Shown: positions 42,620 through 54,397 of the stretch, in pieces | Layout: each line of letters starts with the position of its first letter | Position numbering within the stretch: position 1 is the first letter of the stretch | DNA from: Sinosporangium siamense | GTDB taxonomy: Bacteria > Actinomycetota > Actinomycetes > Streptosporangiales > Streptosporangiaceae | NCBI RefSeq assembly: GCF_016863435.1 | Contig: NZ_BOOW01000020.1 | Span: forward strand, 186,001 to 250,000 | Direction: 5' to 3' | Length of the DNA: 64,000 nt | Made by a program: the position numbers and the translations under genes | Notes under the pieces: model-generated | Told to the model about the DNA's origin: nothing | The model's database searches: none | Seen by the model: the letters and a program-made list of their open reading frames with translations, nothing else

Positions 42620-43519
42620 CTAGTTGATGCCCGCGAAAAGATCGGATTCACGAGGTTCGCCCAGTCCACCCGCTTCGATGGGGGCGCCGGGTACGGCACC
42701 GCCTCGGCGGCCGGTCTTGAGTATGTAATGCTCGACCCCGAGCGCCTCCTGCCCGATGTTGTTGGACAGGGCGAACCACGGGGCGTCGACGCTGATCTGG
42801 GTCGCGTGGGCCCGCATGGCGTCGAGTTTGGCGCCCACGTAGGGGCGGGCGTCGATCTCGGTGGTGATCTCGTCGTCGGTGCTGCCGAAGGGCAGTTCGT
42901 CGACGTCGCCGGGGAAGAACTCGGTGCCTGCCTCGCGCATGGCCTCGGCGGTGCGGCGCAGGACGGACTTGGGTATGGCGGTGAAGTAGAACTTGGCGAC
43001 GCGCCAAGGCTCGCCCTCGCCGTGGGCGGGGTCGGCGGCGAGGTCGGCGGCGCGCCACGCCACGCGGTAGGCCTGGATGTGGTCGGGGTGGCCGTAGAAG
43101 CCGTTCTCGTCGTAGGTCACGAGCACCTGGGGCCGCACCTCGCGAATGACCTTGACCAGCTCTCCTGCGGCCTCGTCGAGGTCGGCCTGCCAGAACGCCT
43201 TCGGGTGCTCGTTGGAGGCGACGCCCATCATCCCGGAGTCGCGCCAGCGCCCCGGGCCGCCGAGGAAGCGGTGGTCGGTGACGCCGAGGGCCTCGCACGC
43301 CTTGGCCAGCTCGTCGATGCGATATTCGCCGAGCCTGTCCTCCCGGTCGGCCGCGAGGTGGCCGAGGTCTTCCGGAATGACCTCACCCTCCTCACCAAGC
43401 GTGCAGGTGACAAGCGTGACGTGGGCACCTTCCGCCGCATATTTCGCCATGGTCGCCCCGGTGCCAATGGCCTCGTCGTCGGGGTGAGCATGCACAAGCA
43501 GCAAACGCCGGTCATTCAT
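42620..43519 (-). CDS. mshB: N-acetyl-glucosaminyl-inositol deacetylase of mycothiol synthesis
   Basis: A 299-residue LmbE-family zinc deacetylase. The zinc motif is [13 protein letters not shown], and a later ligand lies in [10 protein letters not shown]. It removes the acetyl group from GlcNAc-Ins in the mycothiol pathway, the thiol buffer of actinobacteria. I chose ATG 43519 ([10 protein letters not shown]). It leads an operon with the membrane protein and flavin reductase genes and is divergent from the S9 peptidase gene. Confidence 0.93.
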   Translation of the reverse strand: MNDRRLLLVHAHPDDEAIGTGATMAKYAAEGAHVTLVTCTLGEEGEVIPEDLGHLAADREDRLGEYRIDELAKACEALGVTDHRFLGGPGRWRDSGMMGVASNEHPKAFWQADLDEAAGELVKVIREVRPQVLVTYDENGFYGHPDHIQAYRVAWRAADLAADPAHGEGEPWRVAKFYFTAIPKSVLRRTAEAMREAGTEFFPGDVDELPFGSTDDEITTEIDARPYVGAKLDAMRAHATQISVDAPWFALSNNIGQEALGVEHYILKTGRRGGAVPGAPIEAGGLGEPRESDLFAGIN

Positions 43520-43566
43520 ACGGCTGAGCCTAACGTTCCCGCAAATCACTGGCAGGATGGGGGACT

Positions 43567-45636
43567 ATGGGTGAGAGCTTCCCGCGTCTACAGGCCAAGA
43601 CCCGCAGATTCTCCCTAGGGGTCCCCAGAGGTATCACCATCGTCGACGCCACCCGCGTCGTCTTCCTGCGCTCCCGAGGCGGCACCGATCCGGTGACCTG
43701 CCTGTGGGAGTTCGATCTCATAACCGCGACCGAGCGGCTGATCGCCGACCCGCGCGCCCTCAACGTGGATGAGGAGAACCTCCCGCCCGAGGAGCGCGCC
43801 AGGCGCGAGCGGGCCAGAGAGGGGGCCGGCGGCATTGTCGCCTACTCGGTCGACGGGGCGGTGAGACGGGCGGCCTTCGCGCTGGCCGGCGGGCTCTATG
43901 TGGCGGAGATCGCCTCGGGCGAGGTGCGCCACATCGCCACCCCGGGCCCGGCGGTTGAGCCGCGCCTGTCGCCCGACGGCACCCGGATCGCCTATGTGTG
44001 CGGCGGCGCGCTGCGTGTGCTCGACCTCGGCAGCGGCGCCGACACCGCGCTCGCCCACCCCGAGACCACCACGGTGGCCTACGGCCTGGCCGACTTCATC
44101 GCGGCCGAGGAACTCGACCGCTCACGCGGCTTTTGGTGGTCGCCGTCGAGCGACGCGCTGCTGGTGGCGCGGGTCGACGTGGCGCCGGTGCAGCGGTGGT
44201 TCATCGCCGACCCGACGCACCCCGAGCGGGAGCCGGTCGAACACCACTATCCGGCGGCCGGCACCGCCAACGCCAGGGTCGAGCTGTTCGTCATGAACCT
44301 CGCCGGGGACAGGGTGGCTGTGCCGTACAGCCAGGAATACCTGGTGGAGGCGCTGTGGGACCTCCACGGCCTGGCGATCGTGACGCTCTCCCGGGATCAG
44401 CGCTCGCTGCGGCTGCTTGAGGTCGACCCGGTGACGGGGGCCTCGACGCAGATCCGGGAGGAGACCGACGAGGCCTGGGTGGAGCTCGGGTCCGGCACTC
44501 CGGCGCGCCTGTCGGACGGCACACTCGTGTGGATCGCGCCCGCCGAGGGCGGGCACCGCCTGTTCATCGGCGATCGGCCGGTCACCCCGCCGACGCTCCA
44601 GGTGCGCGCCGTGCTCGACATCGACGACGACACCGTGTTGTTCCGGGCCAGCGGCGGCGACCCGGCCTCAGTCCAGCTCTGGACCTGGGCCGCCGGCGTG
44701 ATCAGCCCGATCACGCCGGAGCCCGGCGTCTACTCCGGCACCCGCTGCGCCGGGGTCACCGTGATCACCTCGCAGGACATGGAGAGCGACGGCGCCACCG
44801 TCAAGGTCGTCCGCCCGGGGCACCCGCCGGTCACCATTCCCAACCTGGCCGAGCGGCCGGGGCTGGACCTGCGGGTCTCGCTCCTGCGGGCGGGCGCACG
44901 GGATCTGTCGACCGCCGTGGTGTTCCCCTCGTGGCACGAGCCGGGCTCGGCGAGGTTGCCGGTGCTCATGGATCCGTACGGCGGCCCGCACGCTCAGCGT
45001 GTGCTGACGGCGCGCAGCGCCTACCTGACCAGCCAGTGGTTCGCCGAGCAGGGCTTCGCCGTGGTCGTCGTGGACGGCAGGGGCACCCCGGGCCGGGGCC
45101 CGGCGTTCGAGCGGGAGATCCTGGACGACCTCGCGGGGCCGATCCTCGACGACCAGGTCGACGCGCTCGCCGGCGTGGCCAAGCAGTTCCCGGGCGACCT
45201 GGACCTCACGCGGGTCGGGATCCGGGGCTGGTCGTTCGGCGGCTATCTCGCCGCTCTGGCCGTGCTCCGCAGGCCCGACGTCTTCCACAGCGCGGTCGCG
45301 GGGGCGCCGGTGACCGAGTGGCGGTTGTACGACACGGCTTACACCGAGCGCTACCTCGGCGACCCCAAGGCCCGGCCGCACATCTACGATCAGTCGTCGT
45401 TGTTCGACGACGCCGGCAAGCTCGACCGGCCGCTGCTGCTGATCCACGGCCTGGCCGACGACAACGTGGTGGCCGCCCACACCCTGAAGTTGTCGTCGGC
45501 GCTCATGGCCGCGGGCCGCCCGCACACGGTGCTACCGCTGTCGGGCGTCACCCACATGACCCCGCAGGAGGTCGTGGCGGAAAACCTCCTCCTGCTCCAG
45601 GTGGAGTTCCTGAAGCGCACGCTGGGCATGAGCTAG
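43567..45636 (+). CDS. S9 family peptidase (dipeptidyl peptidase IV/prolyl oligopeptidase type)
   Basis: 689 residues: an N-terminal beta-propeller, then an alpha/beta hydrolase domain. The nucleophile Ser is about residue 556 in GWSFGGYLAAL. The acid lies in HGLADDNV and the His in SGVTHMT. There is no signal peptide, so it is probably cytosolic. The start is ATG 43567. Its TAG stop shares the palindrome CTAG with the TAG stop of the convergent ABC gene, so the genes overlap by 3 bp. Confidence 0.9.
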   Translation: MGESFPRLQAKTRRFSLGVPRGITIVDATRVVFLRSRGGTDPVTCLWEFDLITATERLIADPRALNVDEENLPPEERARRERAREGAGGIVAYSVDGAVRRAAFALAGGLYVAEIASGEVRHIATPGPAVEPRLSPDGTRIAYVCGGALRVLDLGSGADTALAHPETTTVAYGLADFIAAEELDRSRGFWWSPSSDALLVARVDVAPVQRWFIADPTHPEREPVEHHYPAAGTANARVELFVMNLAGDRVAVPYSQEYLVEALWDLHGLAIVTLSRDQRSLRLLEVDPVTGASTQIREETDEAWVELGSGTPARLSDGTLVWIAPAEGGHRLFIGDRPVTPPTLQVRAVLDIDDDTVLFRASGGDPASVQLWTWAAGVISPITPEPGVYSGTRCAGVTVITSQDMESDGATVKVVRPGHPPVTIPNLAERPGLDLRVSLLRAGARDLSTAVVFPSWHEPGSARLPVLMDPYGGPHAQRVLTARSAYLTSQWFAEQGFAVVVVDGRGTPGRGPAFEREILDDLAGPILDDQVDALAGVAKQFPGDLDLTRVGIRGWSFGGYLAALAVLRRPDVFHSAVAGAPVTEWRLYDTAYTERYLGDPKARPHIYDQSSLFDDAGKLDRPLLLIHGLADDNVVAAHTLKLSSALMAAGRPHTVLPLSGVTHMTPQEVVAENLLLLQVEFLKRTLGMS

Positions 45637-47414
45637 CTCGCGGCCGGCTCCCTCGGCGCCGGGGCCCGCTCGGTCCCGGCGCCGTGCCAGCTCTCCCAGA
45701 GGGCCGCGTAGGACCCGCCCGCGGCGACGAGCTCGTCGTGGGAGCCGAGCTCGGTGATGCGCCCGTCCTCGACGACGGCGACGCGGTCGGCGTCGTGGGC
45801 CGTGTAGAGCCGGTGCGCGATGGCGATCACCGTGCGGCCCTCCAGCACCGCCGCGAGCGAACGCTCCAGGTGCCGGGCCGCCTTCGGGTCGATGAGCGAG
45901 GTGGCCTCGTCGAGCACGAGCGTGTGCGGGTCGGCGAGCACGAGCCGGGCGAGGGCGAGCTGCTGCGCCTGGGCCGGTGAGACGATCTCTCCGCCGGAGC
46001 CGACGACCGTGTCGAGCCCGCCGGGCAGCGCCTCGACCCACTCCCATGCCTCCACGGCGGACAGCGCCCGGATCACCGCCTCGTCGTCGGCCTCGGGCCG
46101 GGCGATCAGCACGTTGTCGCGCAGGGTGCCGCGGAACACGTGGTGTTCCTGGGTGACGAGGGCGACGTGGCCGCGGAGCTCGTCGAGCGGCAGGTCGACG
46201 AGGGGCACCCCGCCCAGGGTGACCGCCCCCTCGCGGGGTCCGTGGATGCCGGCGAGCAGCCGCCCGAGGGTCGACTTGCCGGCGCCGGAGGGCCCCACCA
46301 TCGCGATGCGCTCGCCGGGCGCGATGGTCAGCGACACGTCGTGCAGCACGTCGTGCCCCTCGCGGTAGGCGAACCTGACCCCGGTCGCCACGATCTCCTC
46401 ACCGCGGGGTACGGCGTCGCCCGGCACCCGGTCGTCCGGCACGTTGGCCACGCCGAGGAGCCGGGACATGGCCGCGCCGCCGACCTGCAGTTCGTCGATC
46501 CACGACAGGAGCCGGTCGAGCGGGTCGATGAGGAGCTGGATGTAGAGGGTGGCGGCGGTGACCTGCCACAGCGCGGCCCAGCCCTGGATGTAGAAGACGC
46601 CGCCGGCGACCAGCGTGGCCACCACGGGGATGACGTAGCCGACCTCGATGCTGGGGAACCACACCGTGCGCAGGCGCAGGGTGTAACGCTCGGCGGTGTA
46701 GGAGCGGCTGATGTCGTCGTCGACCCGCTGGTGCCTGCGCCGCTGGAGGCCGAGGGCCTCGATCGTGCGGGCGCCCTCCACGGTCTCGGCGAGCCCCTCG
46801 GTCATGTCGGCGTAGGCGGCGTTCTCCCTCAGGTAGCCGTCCCTGGCCCGCTTGAGATACCAGCGGGTCGATACCCAGAGCAGCGGGACCGCGATCAGGC
46901 TGGGCAGGGCCAGCAGCGGCCCCACGATCAGCAGGGCACCGACGGCGAAGACGCAGGTCACCATCGCGATCAGGGTCTCGGGCACGGCCTGGCGCACGCT
47001 GCGCTGCAAGGCCGACACGTCGCGCGAGGTGCGGGTGATCAGGTCGCCCGAGCCCGCGCGCTCGACGGTGGACAGCGGCAGGGACAGGACGCGGTCGACG
47101 AACTCCTCGCGCAGCTCGGCCAGCACCTTCTCGCCGAGCCGCGACGAGGCGAAGATCGCGAGCTTCACCAGCACGCCCTGCGCCACGAGGAAGCCGACGA
47201 TGGCGAGCACGATGAGCGGCACGTCGACGCCGCCACGCCGCTCCACGCCCTCGACGAGCCGCCCGAGCAGCGGCGGCGAGGCGAGCCCCGCCACGGCGGC
47301 CAGGGCGTGCATGCCGAGGGCGTAGGTCAGCTCCTTCGGATATTTGAGCATCAGTCGCCGCGCGTAGGCACGCACCTGGGCCTGGTCGGCGACCGGCAGG
47401 CTCCGCCCGCTCAT
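45633..47414 (-). CDS. ABC exporter half-transporter with catalytic NBD
   Basis: 593 residues from ATG 47414 (GGGGAG 8 bp upstream). Six membrane helices are followed by a nucleotide-binding domain. Walker A MVGPSGAGKST, Q-loop VTQEHHVF, Walker B TLVLDEATS and H-loop AIAHRL are intact. The signature is degenerate (VSPAQAQQ instead of LSGGQ). It lies 2 bp downstream of a second half-transporter, with which it should form a heterodimer having one active ATP site. The substrate is unknown; lipid or drug export is usual for this type. Confidence 0.88.
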   Translation of the reverse strand: MSGRSLPVADQAQVRAYARRLMLKYPKELTYALGMHALAAVAGLASPPLLGRLVEGVERRGGVDVPLIVLAIVGFLVAQGVLVKLAIFASSRLGEKVLAELREEFVDRVLSLPLSTVERAGSGDLITRTSRDVSALQRSVRQAVPETLIAMVTCVFAVGALLIVGPLLALPSLIAVPLLWVSTRWYLKRARDGYLRENAAYADMTEGLAETVEGARTIEALGLQRRRHQRVDDDISRSYTAERYTLRLRTVWFPSIEVGYVIPVVATLVAGGVFYIQGWAALWQVTAATLYIQLLIDPLDRLLSWIDELQVGGAAMSRLLGVANVPDDRVPGDAVPRGEEIVATGVRFAYREGHDVLHDVSLTIAPGERIAMVGPSGAGKSTLGRLLAGIHGPREGAVTLGGVPLVDLPLDELRGHVALVTQEHHVFRGTLRDNVLIARPEADDEAVIRALSAVEAWEWVEALPGGLDTVVGSGGEIVSPAQAQQLALARLVLADPHTLVLDEATSLIDPKAARHLERSLAAVLEGRTVIAIAHRLYTAHDADRVAVVEDGRITELGSHDELVAAGGSYAALWESWHGAGTERAPAPREPAAS

Positions 47415-47416
47415 GA

Positions 47417-49105
47417 TCAATTCTCCCCTCGGGTCACGGTCGCCCGATATCCGGCGTCTCGCGACAACAGCTCGTGGTGGGTGCCCTCCGCGCGGACCAC
47501 TCCGTCCGCCAGATGAAGCACACGGTCGGTACGGCCCAGCACGAGTGGACTGGTCGTGCACACCAGCGTGGTGCGGCCCTTCCTGGCGGCGGCGAGCCGC
47601 TCGGCGATGCGGGCCTCGCTGTGGGCGTCGACGGCGCTGGTGGGCTCGACGAGGATCAGCACCTCGGGGTCGGCGAGGAGGGCGCGGGCGAGCCGGAGCC
47701 GCTGCTGCTGGCCGCCGGAGAACTCCCGGCCCGACTCGGCTACGTGGGAGGCGAGTCCGCCGGGGAGGGCGTCCACGATGTCCTCGGCGCAGGCCGCGCG
47801 CAGCGCCAGCCGTACCTTCTCGTCGTCGGCCTCACCGGTGATGTCGAGCTCGTCGCGCAGGCGGCCGGCGAACAGCCTGGCGTTGTTGTCCGCCACCAGG
47901 ATGCGGCGGCGCACCTCCGCCGGCGCCAGGTCGGCGAGGGGCGTGCCGCCGAAGCGCACGTCGCCCTCGGTGTAGCGGCCGAGGCGGTCGGCGACGGCGA
48001 TGGCCTCCTCGGGCGTATCGGTCACGAGCGCGGTGAACATGCCGGGCTGTACGGCGACGCCCGACTCGGTGTCGACCAGCTCTCCCCCGGCCTCCGTCCC
48101 GGCGCCGCCCTTGATCTCAGGCTCGATGGACAGGATGTTCACGATGCGGCGGGCGGCGACGTGGCCCTTGGTGATGGCGTCGGCGGCCTCGGTGAGGGTG
48201 CGCAGCGGGGCGATGAGGAAGAGCGCGTAGCCGTAGAACGCGACGAGCTGCCCGGCGGTGATCGAGCCGCCCAGGGCGAGGGTGGCGCCGACGCCGGTCA
48301 CGGTGGCGATCAGCAGGCCGGGCAGCAGCACCTGCGCGCCCTCCATGAACGACTCCACCTTGGCGACCCGGACGCCCGCCGCCCGCACCCGCTGGGACTC
48401 CTCTTGGTAGCGGGCGGAGAAGACGGGTTCGCCGCCGACGCCGCGCAGCACGCGCAGGCCGGCGACGATGTCGGCGGCGCGGGTGGCGAGGTCGCCTTGA
48501 AGCTCCCGCTGGGCGTTCTGGCGCTTGTGGAGGGGTTTGAGCAGCGGGCCGACGGCGACCACCATGATCGGCACGCCGATCAGCACCAGCAGGCCGAGGG
48601 CGGGCGAGGTGACCAGCAGGATGACGGTGACGGTGATGATCGCCACGATCGAGCCCGAGGCCCGCAGGAGGATGTCGAAGGCGCTGCCGATGTAGGCGAT
48701 GTCGGAGGTGCCGACGCTGACGGTCTCCCCCGTGGAGAGCCGCTTCGGCAGCGTCGCCCCCAGCCTCGTGGCGTGCCGGGTCGTCAGCTGGACGGTGCGG
48801 TAGGCCGCGGCGAGCCAGTTGAAGACCGCGTAGCGGTGGCGTATGACGCCGCTGACCGCCTGGACGACGCCGAGGGCCAAGAGCACGGCGCCCCAGATCA
48901 GGAGGGCGTCGAGGTCCTTGGCGGTGATCGCGTCGATGCCGTTGCCGATGACGGCGGGGACGAATGCCTGAGCGAGGTACCACAGGATGGCGAGGAGGAT
49001 CCCGATTGTGAGCGGTCTCGCCTGGCGGCGGACGTTCCACAGGAGATATCTGCTTGGGCTTCTGAGGTCTGGGGTGCCGGGATCGGCCTCGGGTAGGGAG
49101 CGCAT
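47417..49105 (-). CDS. ABC exporter half-transporter with strongly degenerate NBD
   Basis: 562 residues from ATG 49105 (GGAGAGG upstream). The six-helix domain is normal, but the NBD has lost its catalytic set. Where Walker A should be there is LVTDTPEEAIAVAD, with no Gly-Lys-Ser/Thr. The Q-loop Gln is Asp (VADNNARLF), the Walker B Asp is Val (LILVEPTS), and the H-loop His is Ser (CTTSPLV). The signature SGGQQQR and D-loop SAVD are kept. It should act only as signature donor to its partner's ATP site. It is more degenerate than typical heterodimeric exporters. Confidence 0.88.
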   Translation of the reverse strand: MRSLPEADPGTPDLRSPSRYLLWNVRRQARPLTIGILLAILWYLAQAFVPAVIGNGIDAITAKDLDALLIWGAVLLALGVVQAVSGVIRHRYAVFNWLAAAYRTVQLTTRHATRLGATLPKRLSTGETVSVGTSDIAYIGSAFDILLRASGSIVAIITVTVILLVTSPALGLLVLIGVPIMVVAVGPLLKPLHKRQNAQRELQGDLATRAADIVAGLRVLRGVGGEPVFSARYQEESQRVRAAGVRVAKVESFMEGAQVLLPGLLIATVTGVGATLALGGSITAGQLVAFYGYALFLIAPLRTLTEAADAITKGHVAARRIVNILSIEPEIKGGAGTEAGGELVDTESGVAVQPGMFTALVTDTPEEAIAVADRLGRYTEGDVRFGGTPLADLAPAEVRRRILVADNNARLFAGRLRDELDITGEADDEKVRLALRAACAEDIVDALPGGLASHVAESGREFSGGQQQRLRLARALLADPEVLILVEPTSAVDAHSEARIAERLAAARKGRTTLVCTTSPLVLGRTDRVLHLADGVVRAEGTHHELLSRDAGYRATVTRGEN

Positions 49106-49332
49106 AGCCTCTCCAGGCTGGCAAATCCCCCCTTTTACCGGCAAATGCTTTTCGGGGCGGCGAAACAGCGTCTTGGAGTCACCTTTGCGGCGCGGTGACG
49201 GCGCGGCGACAGGGCGCCACGGGGAGCCGGAGGGAGCCTCGGAGCCCCTGCGGGACGGCGTGGCCGGCGCTCGCGGCACGGCGCTGGGCGGGCTCCCGCC
49301 GTACGGGCGCCGTAGAACTCCCGCGAAAAACG

Positions 49333-49371
49333 AGGCCGGAGGGGGCCCCGCGCGGTGGGCTCCTCCGGCCT
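49333..49371 (-). terminator. Hairpin after the first sdh operon
   Basis: AGGCCGGAGG (49333-49342) pairs with CCTCCGGCCT (49362-49371), with further partial GGGCC pairing inside. It lies 18 bp after the sdhB stop on the minus strand. Confidence 0.75.
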
Positions 49372-49388
49372 GGGGATCACGTGGTGGA

Positions 49389-50128
49389 CTACTTGGCCGA
49401 CAGGTAGTCGCGGTTCATCCGGGCGATCGTGGACAGCGGGATGCCCTTCGGGCAGACCGCCGTGCATTCGCCGGTGTTGGTGCAGCCGCCGAAGCCCTCG
49501 GCGTCCATCTGCTCGACCATGGCCTTGGCGCGGGAGTCGCGTTCCGGCTGGCCCTGCGGCAGGAGGCCCAGGTGGGTGATCTTGGCGGCGGTGAACAGCG
49601 AGGCCGAGCCGTTCGGGCAGGCCGCGACGCAGGCGCCGCAGCCGATGCAGGTGGCGGCGTCGAAGGCGGCGTCCGCCGCGTCCTTCTGCACGGGCAGGCT
49701 GTGGGCGTCGGGGGCCGAGCCCGCCGGCACCGAGATGAAGCCGCCGGCCTGGATGATGCGGTCGAACGACGTACGGTCGACCACCAGGTCCTTGACGACC
49801 GGGAAGGCCGCGGCGCGCCAGGGCTCGATGGTGATGGTGTCGCCGTCGTTGAAGTGGCGCATGTGGAGCTGGCAGGTCGTGGTGGCCCGCTGCTCGCCGT
49901 GCGGCACGCCGTTGATCACCATGCCGCACATGCCGCAGATGCCCTCACGGCAGTCGTGGTCGAACGCGATCGGCTCGTCGCCCTCGACGATGAGCCGGTC
50001 GTTCAGCACGTCGAGCATCTCCAGGAAGGACATGTCCGGCGAGACGTCGACGACCTTGTAGGTCACCATCCGGCCCTTGTCCTCCGGGCCCTTCTGGCGC
50101 CAGACGCGCAGCGTCAGGTTCATGGTGC

Positions 50129-50132
<4 letters not shown>
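49389..50132 (-). CDS. sdhB: Succinate dehydrogenase/fumarate reductase iron-sulfur subunit (operon 1)
   Basis: 247 residues. A [2Fe-2S] site is at [10 protein letters not shown] with a later Cys in TTTCQLH. [4Fe-4S] and [3Fe-4S] sites are at [12 protein letters not shown] and [12 protein letters not shown]. It passes electrons from the flavoprotein to the quinone site. It begins at GTG 50132, overlapping the sdhA stop by 4 bp. The Cys pattern and the partner cytochrome place it in the B. subtilis/Bacteroides-like type. Confidence 0.93.
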
Positions 50133-52056
<1,924 letters not shown>

Positions 52057-52057
<1 letters not shown>

Positions 52058-52815
52058 CACTTCAAGACTCCGATCATCACCGCGAACGGGACCGCGAGGA
52101 ACCCGGCCACGAGGAGCAGGGAGAAGACGGCGGCGCCCGCAGAAAGGCCCTGCCGTGCACGTGCGTTGCCGACGCCGAGCGTCTGGAAGGCGCTCCACAG
52201 ACCGTGCCTGAGGTGCAGGCCGAGCATGATCACAGACAGGGCGTAGAAGACGGTCACCCACCAGCGCTCAAGCGCGAAGCCCTGCACCATGCGGTCGTAC
52301 GGCAGGCCCGCCGGGCCCGCGGGGTTGACCACCGCGAAGGTGAGGTCGAGCAGGTGCCAGACGAGGAACAGCACGATGATGAGGCCGCCGAAGCGCATGG
52401 TGTGCGTGGCGTAGCCGGACGCCTGGTTCTTCCGCTTGGCGGCGTACTTAACGGGCCGCGCCTTGTTCGCCCGCCGGGCCAGCGAGATCGCCGACCACAT
52501 GTGCAGGATCACGGCGGCGGCCAGCACGACCTCGACGAGCGTCAGCACCGTGCGGCGCGGCACGGCGGGCTCACCCACCGTGCGGAGCCACTCGGCGTAG
52601 TCGTTGAACGCCTGGGGGCCCGAGAACATCTTCAGGTTGCCGAGCACGTGGCCGACCAGGAAGAGCACCATGACGGCCCCGGTCACGGCCATGACGGCCT
52701 TCTTGCCGTTGCTGGTGGTGAATCGGGAGGGTTTCTTCGTTGCCGGCTTGGGGCTTGACGCTGCGGGAGGGCGCACCAGGCTGGTGGCCGATCCCCGGTC
52801 GATCGTCGCGGTCAC
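52057..52815 (-). CDS. sdhC: Succinate dehydrogenase cytochrome b subunit (operon 1)
   Basis: 252 residues from GTG 52815; a longer TTG-started frame is less likely. Five membrane helices include [15 protein letters not shown] and [16 protein letters not shown]. The His residues fit a di-haem type B anchor. It starts the sdhCAB operon. Upstream TAGCGT suggests a nearly leaderless transcript, and a LysR-type site is centred at about -68 relative to the GTG. It anchors the complex and reduces menaquinone. Confidence 0.88.
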
Positions 52816-52875
52816 AGTGGTTAACGCTAGGTATGCGGAAATCTGACCGTCCAAGTCATCACGAGTCTCGTTTCC

Positions 52876-52890
52876 ATAGCTGCGAGCTAT
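52876..52890. promoter_or_regulatory. LysR-type site ATAGC-N5-GCTAT, sdhC side
   Basis: The inverted repeat (ATAGC 52876-52880, GCTAT 52886-52890) fits the T-N11-A rule of LysR regulators. It is centred about 68 bp upstream of the sdhC GTG, the usual place of an LTTR recognition site. Confidence 0.7.
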
Positions 52891-53046
52891 GATCTGTGGT
52901 TTCGCGGGCGCTCAGCCCTCATCAAGTGCCGCTTTTGCGACCAATCTCACAGCCCTGACCTCGTGTTCGTCGAGTATGCGACCTTGGGGTGCCGGTCCCA
53001 CGACCAGATGGCTTCATGCCTGGGGCGCCGGATATTGATCTTGGCG

Positions 53047-53061
53047 ATAGCCGTACGCTAT
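53047..53061. promoter_or_regulatory. LysR-type site ATAGC-N5-GCTAT, lysR side
   Basis: A second site with the same half-sites and spacing (53047-53051 and 53057-53061) ends 6 bp before the lysR GTG. This suggests autorepression. Confidence 0.7.
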
Positions 53062-53067
53062 GGAAGT

Positions 53068-54015
53068 GTGCAGCTCCAGCAACTCGCCTACTTCGTCACC
53101 GTGGCAGAAACCCGGCATTTCACTCAGGCTGCCGAGCGTATGCGGGTCGCACAGCCGTCGCTGAGCAAGCAGATCAAGGCGCTGGAGACCGAGCTCGGGG
53201 CACCATTGTTCAGCCGGGCGCGGGGCAACGTGACGCTGACCCCGGCGGGTGAGGCACTGCTCCCCCTGGCCAGGCGCATGCTGGCCGACGCCGACACCGC
53301 GCGCCGCGAGGTCGGCGAGCTGGCCGGGCTGCGGCGCGGCCGGGTGCGGCTCGGGGCGACGCCGTCGCTCTGCGCGGGGCTGCTGGCCGACGCGCTGGCG
53401 AGGTTCCACCGCGACTATCCGGGCATCGAGTTGCTCGTCGAGGAGGGCGGGTCGCGCGACCTGGTGCGGGCGCTGGCCCGGGGGCAGCTCGACCTGGCGC
53501 TGATCATCCTGCCGCTCCAGGGGGACGACCCGGCCCTGGTGACCGAGGAGATCCTGCGCGAGCACCTCGTGGTGGCCTCCCCGTCACACGCCAGGGGCCG
53601 GGTGCGCAAGCCGTACATGAGGATCGACGAGTTGCGCGGGCGGCCGATGGTGATGTTCCGCCGGGGCTACGACCTGCGGGAGGCGACGCTCAGTGCGTGC
53701 CGTCAGGCGGGGTTCGAGCCGCGGTTCGCGGTCGAGGGCGGCGAGATGGACGCGGTGCTGCGCTTCGTGGAGGCGGGGCTCGGCGTGGCGGTGGTGCCGT
53801 CGATGGTGCTGGACGGGCGGCCCGGGCTGACGGGCACGCCGCTGATGCCGCCGGGGCTGCGGCGCACGGTCGCGCTGGCGCACCGCAAGGACGTGGAGCC
53901 GACGCGCGCCGCGCAGGCGTTCCGGGCGACGCTGGTGTTCTACCTGGCCGAGGCGGCCCATGAGCAGAGTCTGCCGGCGGGGGTCGAGCTCATCACGGCG
54001 GCGAAGCGCCGGTAA
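53068..54015 (+). CDS. LysR family transcriptional regulator
   Basis: 315 residues from GTG 53068 (VQLQQLAYFVTVAETRHF). A winged helix-turn-helix (FTQAAERMRVAQPSLSKQIK) is followed by a type 2 periplasmic-binding-like effector domain. It is divergent from sdhCAB, with two identical-architecture operators in the gap, so sdhCAB and itself are the likely targets. The effector may be a C4-dicarboxylate, by context only. A longer in-frame start at 52963 would swallow the proximal operator and is unlikely. Confidence 0.88.
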   Translation: MQLQQLAYFVTVAETRHFTQAAERMRVAQPSLSKQIKALETELGAPLFSRARGNVTLTPAGEALLPLARRMLADADTARREVGELAGLRRGRVRLGATPSLCAGLLADALARFHRDYPGIELLVEEGGSRDLVRALARGQLDLALIILPLQGDDPALVTEEILREHLVVASPSHARGRVRKPYMRIDELRGRPMVMFRRGYDLREATLSACRQAGFEPRFAVEGGEMDAVLRFVEAGLGVAVVPSMVLDGRPGLTGTPLMPPGLRRTVALAHRKDVEPTRAAQAFRATLVFYLAEAAHEQSLPAGVELITAAKRR

Positions 54016-54122
54016 CCGCGTCTGAGCTGCCGGGAAGCGCCCACGCTCCCAGTGGGGCGCGAGGTTGGGGTGAGATTTCCGTTTCATTGCGAATGCCGGT
54101 TATGCCCCGGTCCACGCTCTGA

Positions 54123-54138
54123 CGTGATAGGAATCACA
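54123..54138. promoter_or_regulatory. CRP-like site upstream of sdh operon 2
   Basis: CGTGATAGGAATCACA matches the TGTGA-N6-TCACA consensus at 9 of 10 defined bases. It lies about 260 bp before the first gene. The rest of the 54016-54397 gap holds no gene. A second, looser inverted repeat GTGAG/CTCAC lies near 54152-54169. Confidence 0.55.
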
Positions 54139-54397
54139 CCCAGTGAGGGAAAGAGTGAGTGACCGCGCTCACATACCGGGGTGCCGTCACCGTAACGTAT
54201 CCCCCACTAATCGCGTGTACGGAGCGCAGTGCGACCATGGGCAGAGTGACACGTGCACCCTGCACAAGGCTCCACGTGCTACCGGATGACGAGCGCGACC
54301 GCGCCTGCTGGAGGCGTCCAGATCCAGCCCGCGCGGCACCCGCTAACGACCCGGACCCTCTGGCGAGCGGGGTCCGTGGGAGGTGGAGAAGTCTCTG

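Noticed and set aside
46140-47516. Long plus-strand frame opposite the ABC exporter gene
   Set aside because: It is a shadow of the exporter; no start signal or family resemblance was seen.
52963-53067. Longer N-terminus for the LysR regulator
   Set aside because: It would place non-conserved residues before the HTH domain and make the proximal operator coding.
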